A DNA stretch of 38,822 nt, from IMG/VR virus record IMGVR_UViG_3300023174_000012, positions 1 to 38,822 of that record. One strand, 5' to 3'. The DNA is from a virus. The notes below the pieces were generated by a model that did not search any database, was not told where the DNA came from, and saw nothing but the letters and a program-made list of their open reading frames with translations. Of the stretch, positions 7,680 to 15,325 are shown in pieces (the stretch's first letter is position 1; every line of letters starts with the position of its first letter). Position numbers and translations under genes: made by a program.

Positions 7680-8794
7680 TGACTATTGCAATTATTCCTG
7701 CTGCTAGTGCAGGGTTTGACCCAACAACAATGGCACTTCGCCAAACAATTACATCTGGTACTACTGTAACTTTACCTACTGGCGTAACCCAAGTTTATGC
7801 CATAGTTGTAGGAGCAGGCGGTGGTGGTGGTGGTGGTTCTTCTGGTGGTAATATGGATACTGTAAACGGTTTTGCTGGTGGTGGTGGTGGCGGCGCTGGT
7901 GGAACTGGTGGAACTATTTGGCAAGGTTGGACAGTTGCTGCATCATCTTGCGTTATAGGTTCTGCTGGTACTGGTGGAACTGCTGGTACTGGTGGAGTTA
8001 ACGCCGCTGGCTCAGGTGGTACAGGTGGTATAACCTCTTATGGATTGCTTTTTGCTATGGGCGGCAAAGGTGGCGGTGCTGGTGGTCTTGCTGGTAGAGC
8101 AGATAGTTCTAGTGGGTATCCACCTTCTGGTGGTTCAAATGGAGCATCTGGAACAACAGCAACAGGTCAAAGCGGCGCAAGCGGCGGAGGCGGTGGCGGA
8201 AACGGTAGCGGAAATTCAAATATAACTGGTACTGCTACTGGCGGTACTGGTGGAAGTGCAGTTCTTACTTTTCCGTTTGCTTTAGGTTCTGACGGAAAAA
8301 GCGGTGGTACAGGTGGTAGTACTAATAGCGCTGGAACTTCTGCTACAGCAAGCATTTCTCCACTTGGTTTTGCTTTTACTGGTGTAGGCGGTGGCGGCGG
8401 AGGCGGCGGTCAATCAGCAGGTGGTGCAACTGGTGGCAATGGTGCTGCTGGCGGTGCTGGCGGTGTTGGATTTACACCTGGCGGTGGTGGTGGAGGCGGT
8501 GGCGCTGGAACTGGTAGTTCCACAAGCGGCAGCGCTGGCACAGGTGGTGCAGCAGGAACTGCTATTAGTGGTTCTACTGCTACTGCTGGCGCAGGTGGTG
8601 CTGGTAGTCTTGGTGCTGCTTATCAGACTGCTACTTCTGCTGCAACTGCTGGAGGAACAGGAACTCTTGGTGGAGGCGGAGGCGGCGGAGGAGGCAGCGC
8701 TGGTGTAAAAGTTAACAACAGCGCTACTACAAATCCTGGCGCAGGCGGTGCTGGAGGCGCTGGTGGTTCAGGCGTTCTTTATTTATATTACTAG
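7679..8794 (+). CDS. Polyglycine-rich tail-tip/adhesin-like protein, 371 aa
   Basis: After a 45-residue beta domain (TSGTTVTLPTGVTQVYAIVV) the protein is built of glycine runs (GGGGGGG) separated by short Ser/Thr/Ala segments up to a terminal LYLYY. This resembles phage tail-tip proteins whose glycine-rich motifs pack as polyglycine-II helices, known from T-even adhesins such as S16 gp38, with variable loops contacting the receptor. Here the role is inferred. The next gene starts behind an AGGAGGAATT site directly after the stop codon. Confidence 0.7.
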   Translation: MTIAIIPAASAGFDPTTMALRQTITSGTTVTLPTGVTQVYAIVVGAGGGGGGGSSGGNMDTVNGFAGGGGGGAGGTGGTIWQGWTVAASSCVIGSAGTGGTAGTGGVNAAGSGGTGGITSYGLLFAMGGKGGGAGGLAGRADSSSGYPPSGGSNGASGTTATGQSGASGGGGGGNGSGNSNITGTATGGTGGSAVLTFPFALGSDGKSGGTGGSTNSAGTSATASISPLGFAFTGVGGGGGGGGQSAGGATGGNGAAGGAGGVGFTPGGGGGGGGAGTGSSTSGSAGTGGAAGTAISGSTATAGAGGAGSLGAAYQTATSAATAGGTGTLGGGGGGGGGSAGVKVNNSATTNPGAGGAGGAGGSGVLYLYY

Positions 8795-8802
8795 GAGGAA
8801 TT

Positions 8803-9015
8803 ATGACAGTTAAATTTGAATATAAATGTGATAAATGTGGTTTTGATTACCTTGAACAACGAGGCAAAGATGAACCACAGATTTTTGCTAAATGTACTTT
8901 CTGCAAAGAAGGCGATTTTGTTGAAACAAATCAGACTATTTTATCTGACCACATAGAACGTCAACCCGCTGGTGAAGCAGAAGTAGAAATCGTCCCAGTT
9001 GCGGATGATATTTAA
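8803..9015 (+). CDS. Zinc-ribbon protein, 70 aa
   Basis: A small protein with two CxxC pairs (C9/C12 and C31/C34), the arrangement of a zinc ribbon, followed by an acidic tail. The ribosome binding site AGGAGGAATT is very strong. It ends the fibre sub-cluster, and its stop codon lies in a perfect 16-bp palindrome (9012-9027). FmdB-type ribbons have a similar N-terminus (a second one is encoded at 19409), but the function is unknown. Confidence 0.75.
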   Translation: MTVKFEYKCDKCGFDYLEQRGKDEPQIFAKCTFCKEGDFVETNQTILSDHIERQPAGEAEVEIVPVADDI

Positions 9016-9054
9016 GTAATTACTTAACCCCTGAGCATGGGTTTAAACTGCTCA
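9012..9054 (+). terminator. Palindrome plus hairpin ending the fibre sub-operon
   Basis: TTAAGTAATTACTTAA (9012-9027) is a perfect 16-bp palindrome containing the stop codon. It is followed by a six-pair TGAGCA/TGCTCA hairpin (9032-9054) and, five bases later, TTTT. Together they may form a weak terminator or an operator. The space to the next gene (9136) is one of the larger gaps in the structural block. Confidence 0.4.
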
Positions 9055-9059
9055 CTAAT

Positions 9060-9130
9060 TTTGCTTACCTACGCTGCTACAGCAATTATGCTATATTGCA
9101 AGTAGGCTAATAATGCCTTAAACATAGGGG
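9060..9130 (+). promoter_or_regulatory. Possible promoter before the glycosyltransferase gene
   Basis: AT-rich DNA with -10-like TATGCT and TATATT around 9088-9098 and a GCAAT/ATTGC inverted repeat. No convincing -35 element at 17 bp was found. The gap and the hairpin upstream suggest separate transcription of the following genes. Confidence 0.3.
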
Positions 9131-9135
9131 ACACA

Positions 9136-9858
9136 ATGGCTAAAATTAACAAAGGAACACTAGCCCTAGGCTGGTGCGATAACGGCAATACAGATGGTAA
9201 GTTTACAGAGGGTATGGTCAGCGTAGCCTTACAGGCTCCTGCTAATGGTATCCCTATTACACACAGTATGCGAGTACAAGGCAATCAGATTGGTCGCCAG
9301 CGTCAGGTATTATTTGACTACTGGGCAGACCAAATTAAGACTGACTGGTTACTCTGGGTAGATTCAGATATCGTCATTGACATCCACGTAGTAACTAAAC
9401 TATGGGATGCCGCTGACAAGATTGGTAAGCCAGTTGTATCTGGTACTTATTTTATTTCTAAGCAGAACGAAGGCACACTGGCCCAACCATTCCCTGCTTT
9501 ATTTTATAATATTGATGAGCATGTAATACAGCACGTGCACCCTTTACCTAACAATCAAGTAATTCCTGTTGATTCAGCAGGTCTTGGATTCTGCCTTATG
9601 CATAAGTCTGTAATTTCTGCGCTACGCGAGAAGTTTCCAGGCCAGTCTATGTTTGCAGAGCAAGAAGGCATTGGCGATAAGTTCGTAGGAGAAGACATTG
9701 TATTCTTCCGCAAACTCAAAGAAGCAGGAGTTCCTGTTCACGCACACACAGGTGCGTTAGTACGACATATGAAACGATTCTCACTAGATGCTGATTACTA
9801 CAGCCTCTACTGGAGTTGGCAAACATTAAAGAACCAAATAGAGCAAGATAAACCTTAA
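9136..9858 (+). CDS. GT-A type glycosyltransferase-like protein, 240 aa
   Basis: The core TDWLLWVDSDIVID has the metal-binding DxD (D76-S77-D78) of GT-A glycosyltransferases. The upstream RQRQVLFDYWADQ helix and the downstream GEDIVFFRKLKEAGV and HTGALVRHMKR segments fit the acceptor and metal-binding side of family-2-like enzymes. It would transfer a sugar from a nucleotide donor. It is encoded between tail genes, so glycosylation of a tail or capsid protein, or of the host surface, is plausible; the target cannot be read from sequence. The ribosome binding site is AGGGGA. Confidence 0.75.
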   Translation: MAKINKGTLALGWCDNGNTDGKFTEGMVSVALQAPANGIPITHSMRVQGNQIGRQRQVLFDYWADQIKTDWLLWVDSDIVIDIHVVTKLWDAADKIGKPVVSGTYFISKQNEGTLAQPFPALFYNIDEHVIQHVHPLPNNQVIPVDSAGLGFCLMHKSVISALREKFPGQSMFAEQEGIGDKFVGEDIVFFRKLKEAGVPVHAHTGALVRHMKRFSLDADYYSLYWSWQTLKNQIEQDKP

Positions 9859-9867
9859 GGAGTCTAA

Positions 9868-11838
9868 ATGGCTGGTCGTGATATTACCGAAGGTCGTCCA
9901 ACGCGAGCCATCGCAACTGATATTGGTATCGTTTCTGACGGCGCAATCTGGCAGAATACGGACATCAATTACGATGTAGCAATTGGTGGATTACCATTCA
10001 TCTATGCTATCAGTGATTCACGACCATACATTAGACAAACAGCACCATTTCGTAAAGACCAGTTCGACAACCAAACAGAACCAGGAGAGCAATCTCTAAC
10101 TGGCTGGTGGATTCGTTCACAGTCTTCTTTCCATGGTGGCACAGGGATTACTTACTTCGACCCTCAAACATCTGATGAGTTTGGACATTATCGTTTTGCG
10201 GACAGCAAAGGCGTAGATGTCTTTGAAGAGGGCGAAGTAACACTACTTAACAATATGGTTGCAGGTCACAATATTACTGGACAGGTGCGCTCGAATGGGC
10301 AACCATTCCAAACCGCACGTTCAATCAAGTGGAACAACACTGCTGGTGTGCTTGTATGGGACGAGTACGATGTAGATAAGATTGATTCCACTGGTGCAGT
10401 AACCCACTTCATTGATTACAATGCTGGTACAGATAACCCTGTATACGCCATCTGCGATGACGGAACAACAGCATTCTGGATTACCAATACAGCAACCAAA
10501 AAGACAGTATACAAGAAGGCACTAACTGGTACATCTACCACTTCTGCTACATTCATGTTTGATGAAATTGGTACTATCGCTAACGCTACAATGGAGTTCG
10601 TAAAAGAACGTATTGTAATGTGTGCAGACAACAAGGTGTACGAGTTCTCATCATCTGCATCTGCGATGCCAACTGCTGTATATACACACCCATCAACTAC
10701 TCACGTCTTTACATCTGTTGCAGCCTCTGGCCCAGCAATCTATGTCGCAGGCTATAATGGTATTCAATCAACCATTCTTAAGTTTACACTATCTACTGCT
10801 GGCGTAATGCCAACACTTACTCAAGCGGTAGTGGCAGCAGAATTACCAGTAGGTGAAGTAGTTCACAAGATTTACTACTATCTTGGTACAATGTTGATTG
10901 GAACCAATAAAGGTATACGAGCAGCACAGGTCAGTGACCAAGATGGCTCTCTCAGATATGGTCCTTTGTTTGTAAAAACAGACCAGCCTTGCTACGACTT
11001 TGCAGCACGCGACCGCTTTGTATGGTGTGCTACATCCGTAGATGGAGAGCCAGGAACTATCCGTATTGATTTAGGCACAGAGATAGACACCCTAGTATTT
11101 GCTTACGCCAATGATGTGTACTACTCAGGTGGAGTAACTGGACACCAGACAACTGCCTGTGCATTCGTTAACGGAACAGAACAGATGGCTATAGTTACAA
11201 CAGCAACCTCATCTGCCGTGGGTTATGTGTACATGGAAAACATGTCACAGTTAATCCCAACTGGTTATATCCAAACAGGTAACATCCGCTACAATACACT
11301 TGAGAAGAAGAACTTCAAGCGCTTACTTGGTCGTGGTGACTTTACCTACGGCTCAATGACTCTAGATACAGTAGACCAAAATGGTGTCGAGTATGACGTT
11401 ATCTCTTACGATGCATCAGTTGGTGCTCCCGAAGTAACAACATCTTCTCCATCTAGTGCGCAAGAATACCTTGCCTATAAGTTCATTATGTACCGCGATG
11501 GTACAGATGCAAGCAAGGGTCCACAATTCAAGGGTTATCAGGCTAAGGCTACAATTGCTACTCCACGTCAGCGTGTAGTGCAGTTCCCAGTCTATTGCTA
11601 TGATATTGAAACAGACCGATACAACGTACTTCTAGGATATGAAGGTAGAGCATTCGATAAGATTCGCCTACTTGAGAGTATCGAAGGTACAGGCGACGTT
11701 GTAACATGGCAAGACCTAACAACTGGCGAGTCTCGTCAGGCTGTTATTGAACAGATAACGTTCACTCGTTTAACCCCACCAGATAAGCGCTTTGATGGCT
11801 TTGGTGGCGTACTTCAAATCACTATCCGTACCGTATAA
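9868..11838 (+). CDS. Large beta-rich tail protein, possible nozzle/hub, 656 aa
   Basis: A long protein of repeated beta segments (AIYVAGYNGIQSTILKFTL, GTMLIGTNKGIRAAQV, FVWCATSVDGEPGTIRIDL) that look like propeller blades over residues about 150-440. A more globular C-terminal domain contains QRVVQFPVYCYDIETDRY and a GRAFDKIRLLE segment. In T7-like phages the tail nozzle protein gp12 carries a beta-propeller, which makes a nozzle or hub function reasonable by analogy. The ribosome binding site is AAGGAG just before the ATG. No catalytic motif is seen. Confidence 0.6.
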   Translation: MAGRDITEGRPTRAIATDIGIVSDGAIWQNTDINYDVAIGGLPFIYAISDSRPYIRQTAPFRKDQFDNQTEPGEQSLTGWWIRSQSSFHGGTGITYFDPQTSDEFGHYRFADSKGVDVFEEGEVTLLNNMVAGHNITGQVRSNGQPFQTARSIKWNNTAGVLVWDEYDVDKIDSTGAVTHFIDYNAGTDNPVYAICDDGTTAFWITNTATKKTVYKKALTGTSTTSATFMFDEIGTIANATMEFVKERIVMCADNKVYEFSSSASAMPTAVYTHPSTTHVFTSVAASGPAIYVAGYNGIQSTILKFTLSTAGVMPTLTQAVVAAELPVGEVVHKIYYYLGTMLIGTNKGIRAAQVSDQDGSLRYGPLFVKTDQPCYDFAARDRFVWCATSVDGEPGTIRIDLGTEIDTLVFAYANDVYYSGGVTGHQTTACAFVNGTEQMAIVTTATSSAVGYVYMENMSQLIPTGYIQTGNIRYNTLEKKNFKRLLGRGDFTYGSMTLDTVDQNGVEYDVISYDASVGAPEVTTSSPSSAQEYLAYKFIMYRDGTDASKGPQFKGYQAKATIATPRQRVVQFPVYCYDIETDRYNVLLGYEGRAFDKIRLLESIEGTGDVVTWQDLTTGESRQAVIEQITFTRLTPPDKRFDGFGGVLQITIRTV

Positions 11839-11856
11839 CTCTTAGGAGCGCAAACA

Positions 11857-12063
11857 ATGACCGCAGCAAACTGGGCTGGACTAATCGTATCCGTCATAGC
11901 AATCGTATCAGCATTCGCTGGTTCTGTAAGATGGTTAGTCAAGCATTACCTTTATGAATTGAAACCTAACTCAGGCTCAAGCCTAAAGGATTCGGTCATT
12001 AGACTTGAAGAAAAAGTAGAAGTACTCTATCAGATGATGCTACAGCGAGGGAAAAATGAATGA
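11857..12063 (+). CDS. Holin-like small membrane protein with coiled coil, 68 aa
   Basis: One hydrophobic segment (about residues 5-28) is followed by a basic stretch and a C-terminal charged coiled coil (SVIRLEEKVEVLYQMML). It starts behind TAGGAGCGC and overlaps the peptidase gene by four bases (ATGA). The arrangement of membrane protein, peptidase, membrane protein is a usual lysis cassette, so a holin or holin-modulator function is likely. Which of the two small membrane proteins is the holin cannot be told from sequence. Confidence 0.65.
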   Translation: MTAANWAGLIVSVIAIVSAFAGSVRWLVKHYLYELKPNSGSSLKDSVIRLEEKVEVLYQMMLQRGKNE

Positions 12064-12527
12064 AGCCTGTTGCCAAGAAAGCCACACCTGCCGCTATTGC
12101 TGTCCTTCGACAAGCCACCAAGATAGCACCATCTCGTATGAAAGCATCCGATGGACTTCTCCCGTCGAAAGCGCATCTGGCACAGAACCCGCACAGCGAC
12201 CATAACACTGGCTACGCAGTAGACCTAACACATGACCCTGCCCGTGGCATTGACTGTGCAGATATCTACGAGAAGTTGCAAGCAGATAAGCGAGTCAAGT
12301 ACCTAATTTTCAAGGGTAAGATTTGGTCTGCCAAGAAGGGTGAACTCAAGTACAACGGAGTCAACCAGCATAATAAGCATTTACATATATCAATCAACGA
12401 ATCTTGTGGGAACGACACATCCCCTTGGTTCCCATGGACGGACAAGCCAGTGTTTAAGACTGCTGACCAAGCCAGGTTAGCGGCATCAAGACTAAAGCCC
12501 CTACCGAAGAAGAAAGTAAACAAATGA
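12060..12527 (+). CDS. Endolysin: M15-type zinc peptidase, 155 aa
   Basis: The motif SDHNTGYAVDL gives H48 and D55, and HNKHLHIS gives H107 and H109. These match the S-x-H-x(6)-D and H-x-H zinc and catalytic motifs of M15 (VanY / D-Ala-D-Ala carboxypeptidase or L-alanoyl-D-Glu endopeptidase) enzymes. It should cleave peptidoglycan stem peptides at the end of infection. There is no obvious separate wall-binding domain; the Lys-rich C-terminus might assist binding. It lies between two holin-like genes with ATGA overlaps on both sides. Confidence 0.85.
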   Translation: MKPVAKKATPAAIAVLRQATKIAPSRMKASDGLLPSKAHLAQNPHSDHNTGYAVDLTHDPARGIDCADIYEKLQADKRVKYLIFKGKIWSAKKGELKYNGVNQHNKHLHISINESCGNDTSPWFPWTDKPVFKTADQARLAASRLKPLPKKKVNK

Positions 12528-12718
12528 AACTATCTACAAAGCAAAAGGCAGTATTGAAGTCATACCTACGTGGTGTACTTGTATCCTTCCTAACCTTCCT
12601 AGCAGGAAACGAACTAGGGTTAGCGCCAGCAATCTCAATTGCTATCGCCTCTCTAGCAGGTCCTGCTGCCAAGGCATTGGATAAGACAGAAGATGAGTAC
12701 GGCGTAGGCTCCAAGTAA
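12524..12718 (+). CDS. Second holin-like membrane protein, 64 aa
   Basis: Residues about 15-48 are hydrophobic (YLRGVLVSFLTFLAGNELG, then an Ala/Ile-rich run), enough for one long or two short membrane helices, with basic residues at the N-terminus and an acidic tail. It overlaps the peptidase gene by four bases and is the last gene before a strong terminator. Together with the 68-residue protein it frames the endolysin, which supports a holin/antiholin pair. Confidence 0.7.
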   Translation: MKLSTKQKAVLKSYLRGVLVSFLTFLAGNELGLAPAISIAIASLAGPAAKALDKTEDEYGVGSK

Positions 12719-12758
12719 TACCCCTAATAAGCCCTACAAGGCCCTTTTAAGACAAGAA

Positions 12759-12801
12759 ACCCCCTTACCTGAGTGATTATACTCGGGCGAGGGGGTCTTT
12801 T
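12759..12801 (+). terminator. Strong intrinsic terminator after the lysis cassette
   Basis: A 16-pair stem with one mismatch (12759-12774 with 12781-12796), a six-base GATTAT loop and CTTTT after it. It closes the long structural transcript. The opposite strand also shows a TTTCTT run, so it may also stop the small leftward gene at 12817-12969. Confidence 0.9.
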
Positions 12802-12816
12802 GTCGTTTCTAAAGGG

Positions 12817-12969
12817 TTACGGTTGGAGTTCTTCCTCTAGTTCATCGAGCCAATCGGTGTACTGCTTGCCTCGAATACGAGCCTTGACTTCATAGTAGAG
12901 TGCCTCTAGGACATAGAATACGGTGATACCAGCGAGTGAGCCTAATGCTGCTTCCAAGAAATTTGACAT
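12817..12969 (-). CDS. Small membrane protein, 50 aa
   Basis: A short leftward gene. Its ATG at 12969 has a good ribosome binding site (GAAGGAG). The protein starts MSNFLEAALGSLAGITVFYV, a membrane segment through about residue 22, then a basic part (KARIRGKQ) and an acidic end (LDELEEELQ). It runs against the flanking genes and stops just inside the bidirectional-looking terminator. No family is recognised; holin-like or inner-membrane exclusion functions are possible for this shape. A TATAAT at 12990-12995 on the same strand could be its -10 element. Confidence 0.7.
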   Translation of the reverse strand: MSNFLEAALGSLAGITVFYVLEALYYEVKARIRGKQYTDWLDELEEELQP

Positions 12970-13115
12970 GGTACTCCTTCGATATAGTTATTATAATATA
13001 TACTATATATAAGGCCGAAGGCCTTTATATATTTTCTTTATATATCAATTATACACAGCCATAACCCAATCGTTGGATAGCGACGGTCTTGTTACTGGTG
13101 TGTATAATTCTATAT
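12970..13115. promoter_or_regulatory. Divergent promoter region with GGCC hairpin
   Basis: AT-rich gap between the leftward 50-residue gene and the rightward replication genes. It contains an AAGGCC-GAA-GGCCTT hairpin (13011-13025) flanked by TATATA tracts, a leftward TATAAT (12990-12995) and a rightward TATAAT (13103-13108). The rightward -10 ends seven bases before the ATG at 13116, and no purine-rich ribosome binding site intervenes, so that mRNA is probably leaderless. Confidence 0.6.
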
Positions 13116-13307
13116 ATGTCAATCAAACTAGAAGAATATACTTTACCAGAGCACATCTCGTACTCTGCGTTCACTACCTACCTAACGTGTGGGTACCAGT
13201 ACTATCTCGGCAGACTCCTCAACAAGGAGGAAGCCCCATCCGTCTGGTCTGTTGGCGGTTCAGCGTTCCACCTAGCATGTGAAAACTATGACAAGGAGAA
13301 CGGATGA
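13116..13307 (+). CDS. N-terminal part of a split RecB/Cas4-like nuclease, 63 aa
   Basis: HISYSAFTTYLTCGYQYYLG and SVWSVGGSAFHLACE are the N-terminal blocks of PD-(D/E)XK exonucleases of the RecB/Cas4 type. C25 is the usual first cysteine of the 4Fe-4S cluster and H52 the conserved His of the GxxxH motif. The catalytic Asp/Glu-x-Lys and the other three cysteines lie in the next ORF, which begins in the -1 frame at an ATGA overlap. The ATG at 13116 lies seven bases after a TATAAT box and lacks a ribosome binding site, as in leaderless actinobacterial mRNAs. Confidence 0.8.
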   Translation: MSIKLEEYTLPEHISYSAFTTYLTCGYQYYLGRLLNKEEAPSVWSVGGSAFHLACENYDKENG

Positions 13308-13915
13308 GCGTCCAGCAACTATGGGATACCGCTTGGGAACTATCCAAGGGTGACACTGACTTAACCAATGCTCGCGTTGGTGGTCGCGCAACTAAGGCTA
13401 ATCCTAACAAGGAAGATGTCAACTTCTGGCAGAACCAAGGACCCAAGTGGGTTGAAGGTTACATCAACTGGCGTAACGCTAACCCTGACTGGAAGATTTG
13501 GACAGCACCAGATGGTAACAAGGCAATCGAACTTGCCCTAACCCCTGTCGTCAATGATGTTCAGGTTAAGATGATTATCGACCGCGTGTTTGAGGTCAAT
13601 GGAGAACTGGTCATCGTCGACCTCAAGACTTCACAGAACACGCCTACTAGCAGCCTGCAACTTGGGTTCTACAAACTTGGTCTCGAGCAACAGTTCGGTA
13701 TCGAGGTCAAGTGGGGAACCTACTACATGTCTCGCGGTAACAACATCTCTGAGATGGTAGACCTATCTGACTACACGTACGAGAAGATGGAATACCTAAT
13801 CACGCAATTTGACAACGCACGCAAGAGCGCGATATTCTTGCCCAACACAAACAGTTGCCAGTACATGTGCGGACTCACAGAGTACTGTCAATTCTCTATC
13901 AAGAAGGATAAATAA
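13304..13915 (+). CDS. C-terminal catalytic part of the split RecB/Cas4-like nuclease, 203 aa
   Basis: It contains the catalytic core of a PD-(D/E)XK nuclease: D93 (KMIIDRVFEVNG), D106-x-K108 (VIVDLKTS) and the Q119-x3-Y123 motif (LQLGFY). At the C-terminus C185, C189 and C195 provide three ligands of an iron-sulphur cluster whose fourth ligand is C25 of the preceding ORF. The two ORFs overlap by ATGA, and together would make a normal-length (about 265 aa) enzyme. It probably processes DNA ends during replication or recombination. Confidence 0.82.
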   Translation: MSVQQLWDTAWELSKGDTDLTNARVGGRATKANPNKEDVNFWQNQGPKWVEGYINWRNANPDWKIWTAPDGNKAIELALTPVVNDVQVKMIIDRVFEVNGELVIVDLKTSQNTPTSSLQLGFYKLGLEQQFGIEVKWGTYYMSRGNNISEMVDLSDYTYEKMEYLITQFDNARKSAIFLPNTNSCQYMCGLTEYCQFSIKKDK

Positions 13916-14320
13916 ATGGCAGAAGACTGGAAGTTACAAGTATCGTACAAGACCCCTTCGGGTGACATGATTAACGTACGCGCTCAGACAGCAGACGAAC
14001 TCAGTGTATTACTTGAGGGAATTGGTGACTACTCTCATCAAGTCGCTTCGGTACAACGGCTGATTGTAGGTGCTTACGGAGCGCTCCCTTTAGCGACATC
14101 GGCTTCAACTCAAAGCACTCCGCCACCAGTATCATCCGCTCCACCCCAGGCGCAGGCTCCGTCCGCTACGGCTCCAACAACCCAACAACAGGGTGGACCA
14201 ACTTGCCAACACGGACCCCGCAAGTACAAGTCGGGAATCTCGAGCAAGACGGGAAATCCATACGCAATGTGGGTGTGTCCGATGCCTCAAGGCGCGGACC
14301 AATGCAAGCCAGTCAACTAA
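13916..14320 (+). CDS. Zinc-finger, possibly ssDNA-binding protein, 134 aa
   Basis: Residues 1-60 form a small alpha/beta domain (WKLQVSYKTPSGDMINVRAQ), residues 60-95 a Pro/Ala/Gln linker, and the C-terminus has a Cys/His motif (CQHGPRKYKSG, then WVCPMPQGADQC) resembling topoisomerase-type zinc fingers. This and the position between nuclease and ATPase genes suggest single-strand DNA binding. Just beyond the stop, the -1 frame encodes TPEEFPF (14323-14343), similar to the acidic tip of SSB proteins. Confidence 0.65.
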   Translation: MAEDWKLQVSYKTPSGDMINVRAQTADELSVLLEGIGDYSHQVASVQRLIVGAYGALPLATSASTQSTPPPVSSAPPQAQAPSATAPTTQQQGGPTCQHGPRKYKSGISSKTGNPYAMWVCPMPQGADQCKPVN

Positions 14321-14363
14321 CACCAGAAGAGTTTCCATTTTAAGTAACTAGGAGGAGGACCAA

Positions 14364-15146
14364 GTGAGAACACTAGTACGCTCAGTAGGACGTGCATCAA
14401 TTGGTGGAGAACCTCTTCCTAGTTCCTTTAAGGCGTTCGAACAGAACAAGATTATCATACGTCGTTCAGAAGTTTCTATGTTTGCAGGAGCACCTGGAGC
14501 AGGTAAGTCTACACTAGCCTTAGCGCTAGCACTCAAGACTAATGTTCCAACTCTATACATATCTGCGGATACTAATGCACACACTATGGCTATGCGTTTG
14601 GCATCAATGATTTCGGGGAAAAGTCAGTCAGATGTAGAGCAGAAACTTAATACTGATGTTGGTTGGACTAAAGCAGTCCTCCAAAAAGGAAGTCACATAA
14701 TCTGGTCGTTCGAATCGTCACCAACGTTAGAAGACATCGATGAGGAAGTCCAAGCGTTTGAGGAGTTGTGGGGATGTAGTCCATCACTCATTATCTTGGA
14801 CAACCTCATGGATGTAGCCACAGATGGTGGCGAAGAGTTCGCTTCTATGCGAGCAATCATGAAGGAGTTGAAGTTCCTTGCGAGAGATACTAATGCAGCG
14901 ATTGTTGTACTACATCATACTTCGGAAGCAGTTCCAGGAAATCCTTGTCAACCGCGAAGTGCAATCCAAGGAAAAGTCTCTCAACTCCCTGCACTTATAT
15001 GTACACTCGGGACTGTTGGCACATCGATGGGCGTTGCATCAGTCAAGAATCGCTACGGAAGAGCAGATGCGAATGGGACTTTAATGACATGGCTAGCGTT
15101 TAATCCAGAATACATGTATATCGATGATATACCAGAGAATGTTTAG
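14364..15146 (+). CDS. RecA/DnaB-fold ATPase (replicative helicase-like), 260 aa
   Basis: A P-loop ATPase with Walker A GAPGAGKST (residues 42-50), Walker B LIILD (142-146), and a VVLHHTSEA segment typical of RecA/DnaB-like or RepA-like helicase domains. It lacks the N-terminal DnaB domain, so it is a minimal RecA-fold protein. It could be a helicase or loader working with the downstream primase, or a recombinase. It starts with GTG behind a strong AGGAGGAGG site. Confidence 0.78.
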   Translation: MRTLVRSVGRASIGGEPLPSSFKAFEQNKIIIRRSEVSMFAGAPGAGKSTLALALALKTNVPTLYISADTNAHTMAMRLASMISGKSQSDVEQKLNTDVGWTKAVLQKGSHIIWSFESSPTLEDIDEEVQAFEELWGCSPSLIILDNLMDVATDGGEEFASMRAIMKELKFLARDTNAAIVVLHHTSEAVPGNPCQPRSAIQGKVSQLPALICTLGTVGTSMGVASVKNRYGRADANGTLMTWLAFNPEYMYIDDIPENV

Positions 15147-15154
15147 GGGACACA

Positions 15155-15325
15155 ATGGAAAAGACAATTAAGATTAAGCAACAGGAAGCATACATTCAAG
15201 GTTGGCAGGATGCAGCAGATGCAGTTACATCCAACTTTGAGAACGCACTACGTACAGCAATTGAATCCGTAGCAGTACCCAACTTTGAGGATGAAGATGA
15301 CAACAAGGAAGAGTCACAAGGCTAG
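15155..15325 (+). CDS. Small hypothetical protein, 56 aa
   Basis: The ATG at 15155 has an AGGGGA ribosome binding site and follows the ATPase stop by eight bases. It encodes a helical protein (KQQEAYIQGWQDAADAVTSN) with an acidic tail (FEDEDDNKEE), and overlaps the start of the next nuclease gene by 29 bases. I do not recognise it; the operon position suggests a replication accessory protein. Confidence 0.7.
   Translation: MEKTIKIKQQEAYIQGWQDAADAVTSNFENALRTAIESVAVPNFEDEDDNKEESQG

Noticed and set aside
8040-8708. Open frames on both strands within the glycine-rich gene
   Set aside because: GC-rich glycine codons keep other frames open; no start signals and no sensible protein composition.
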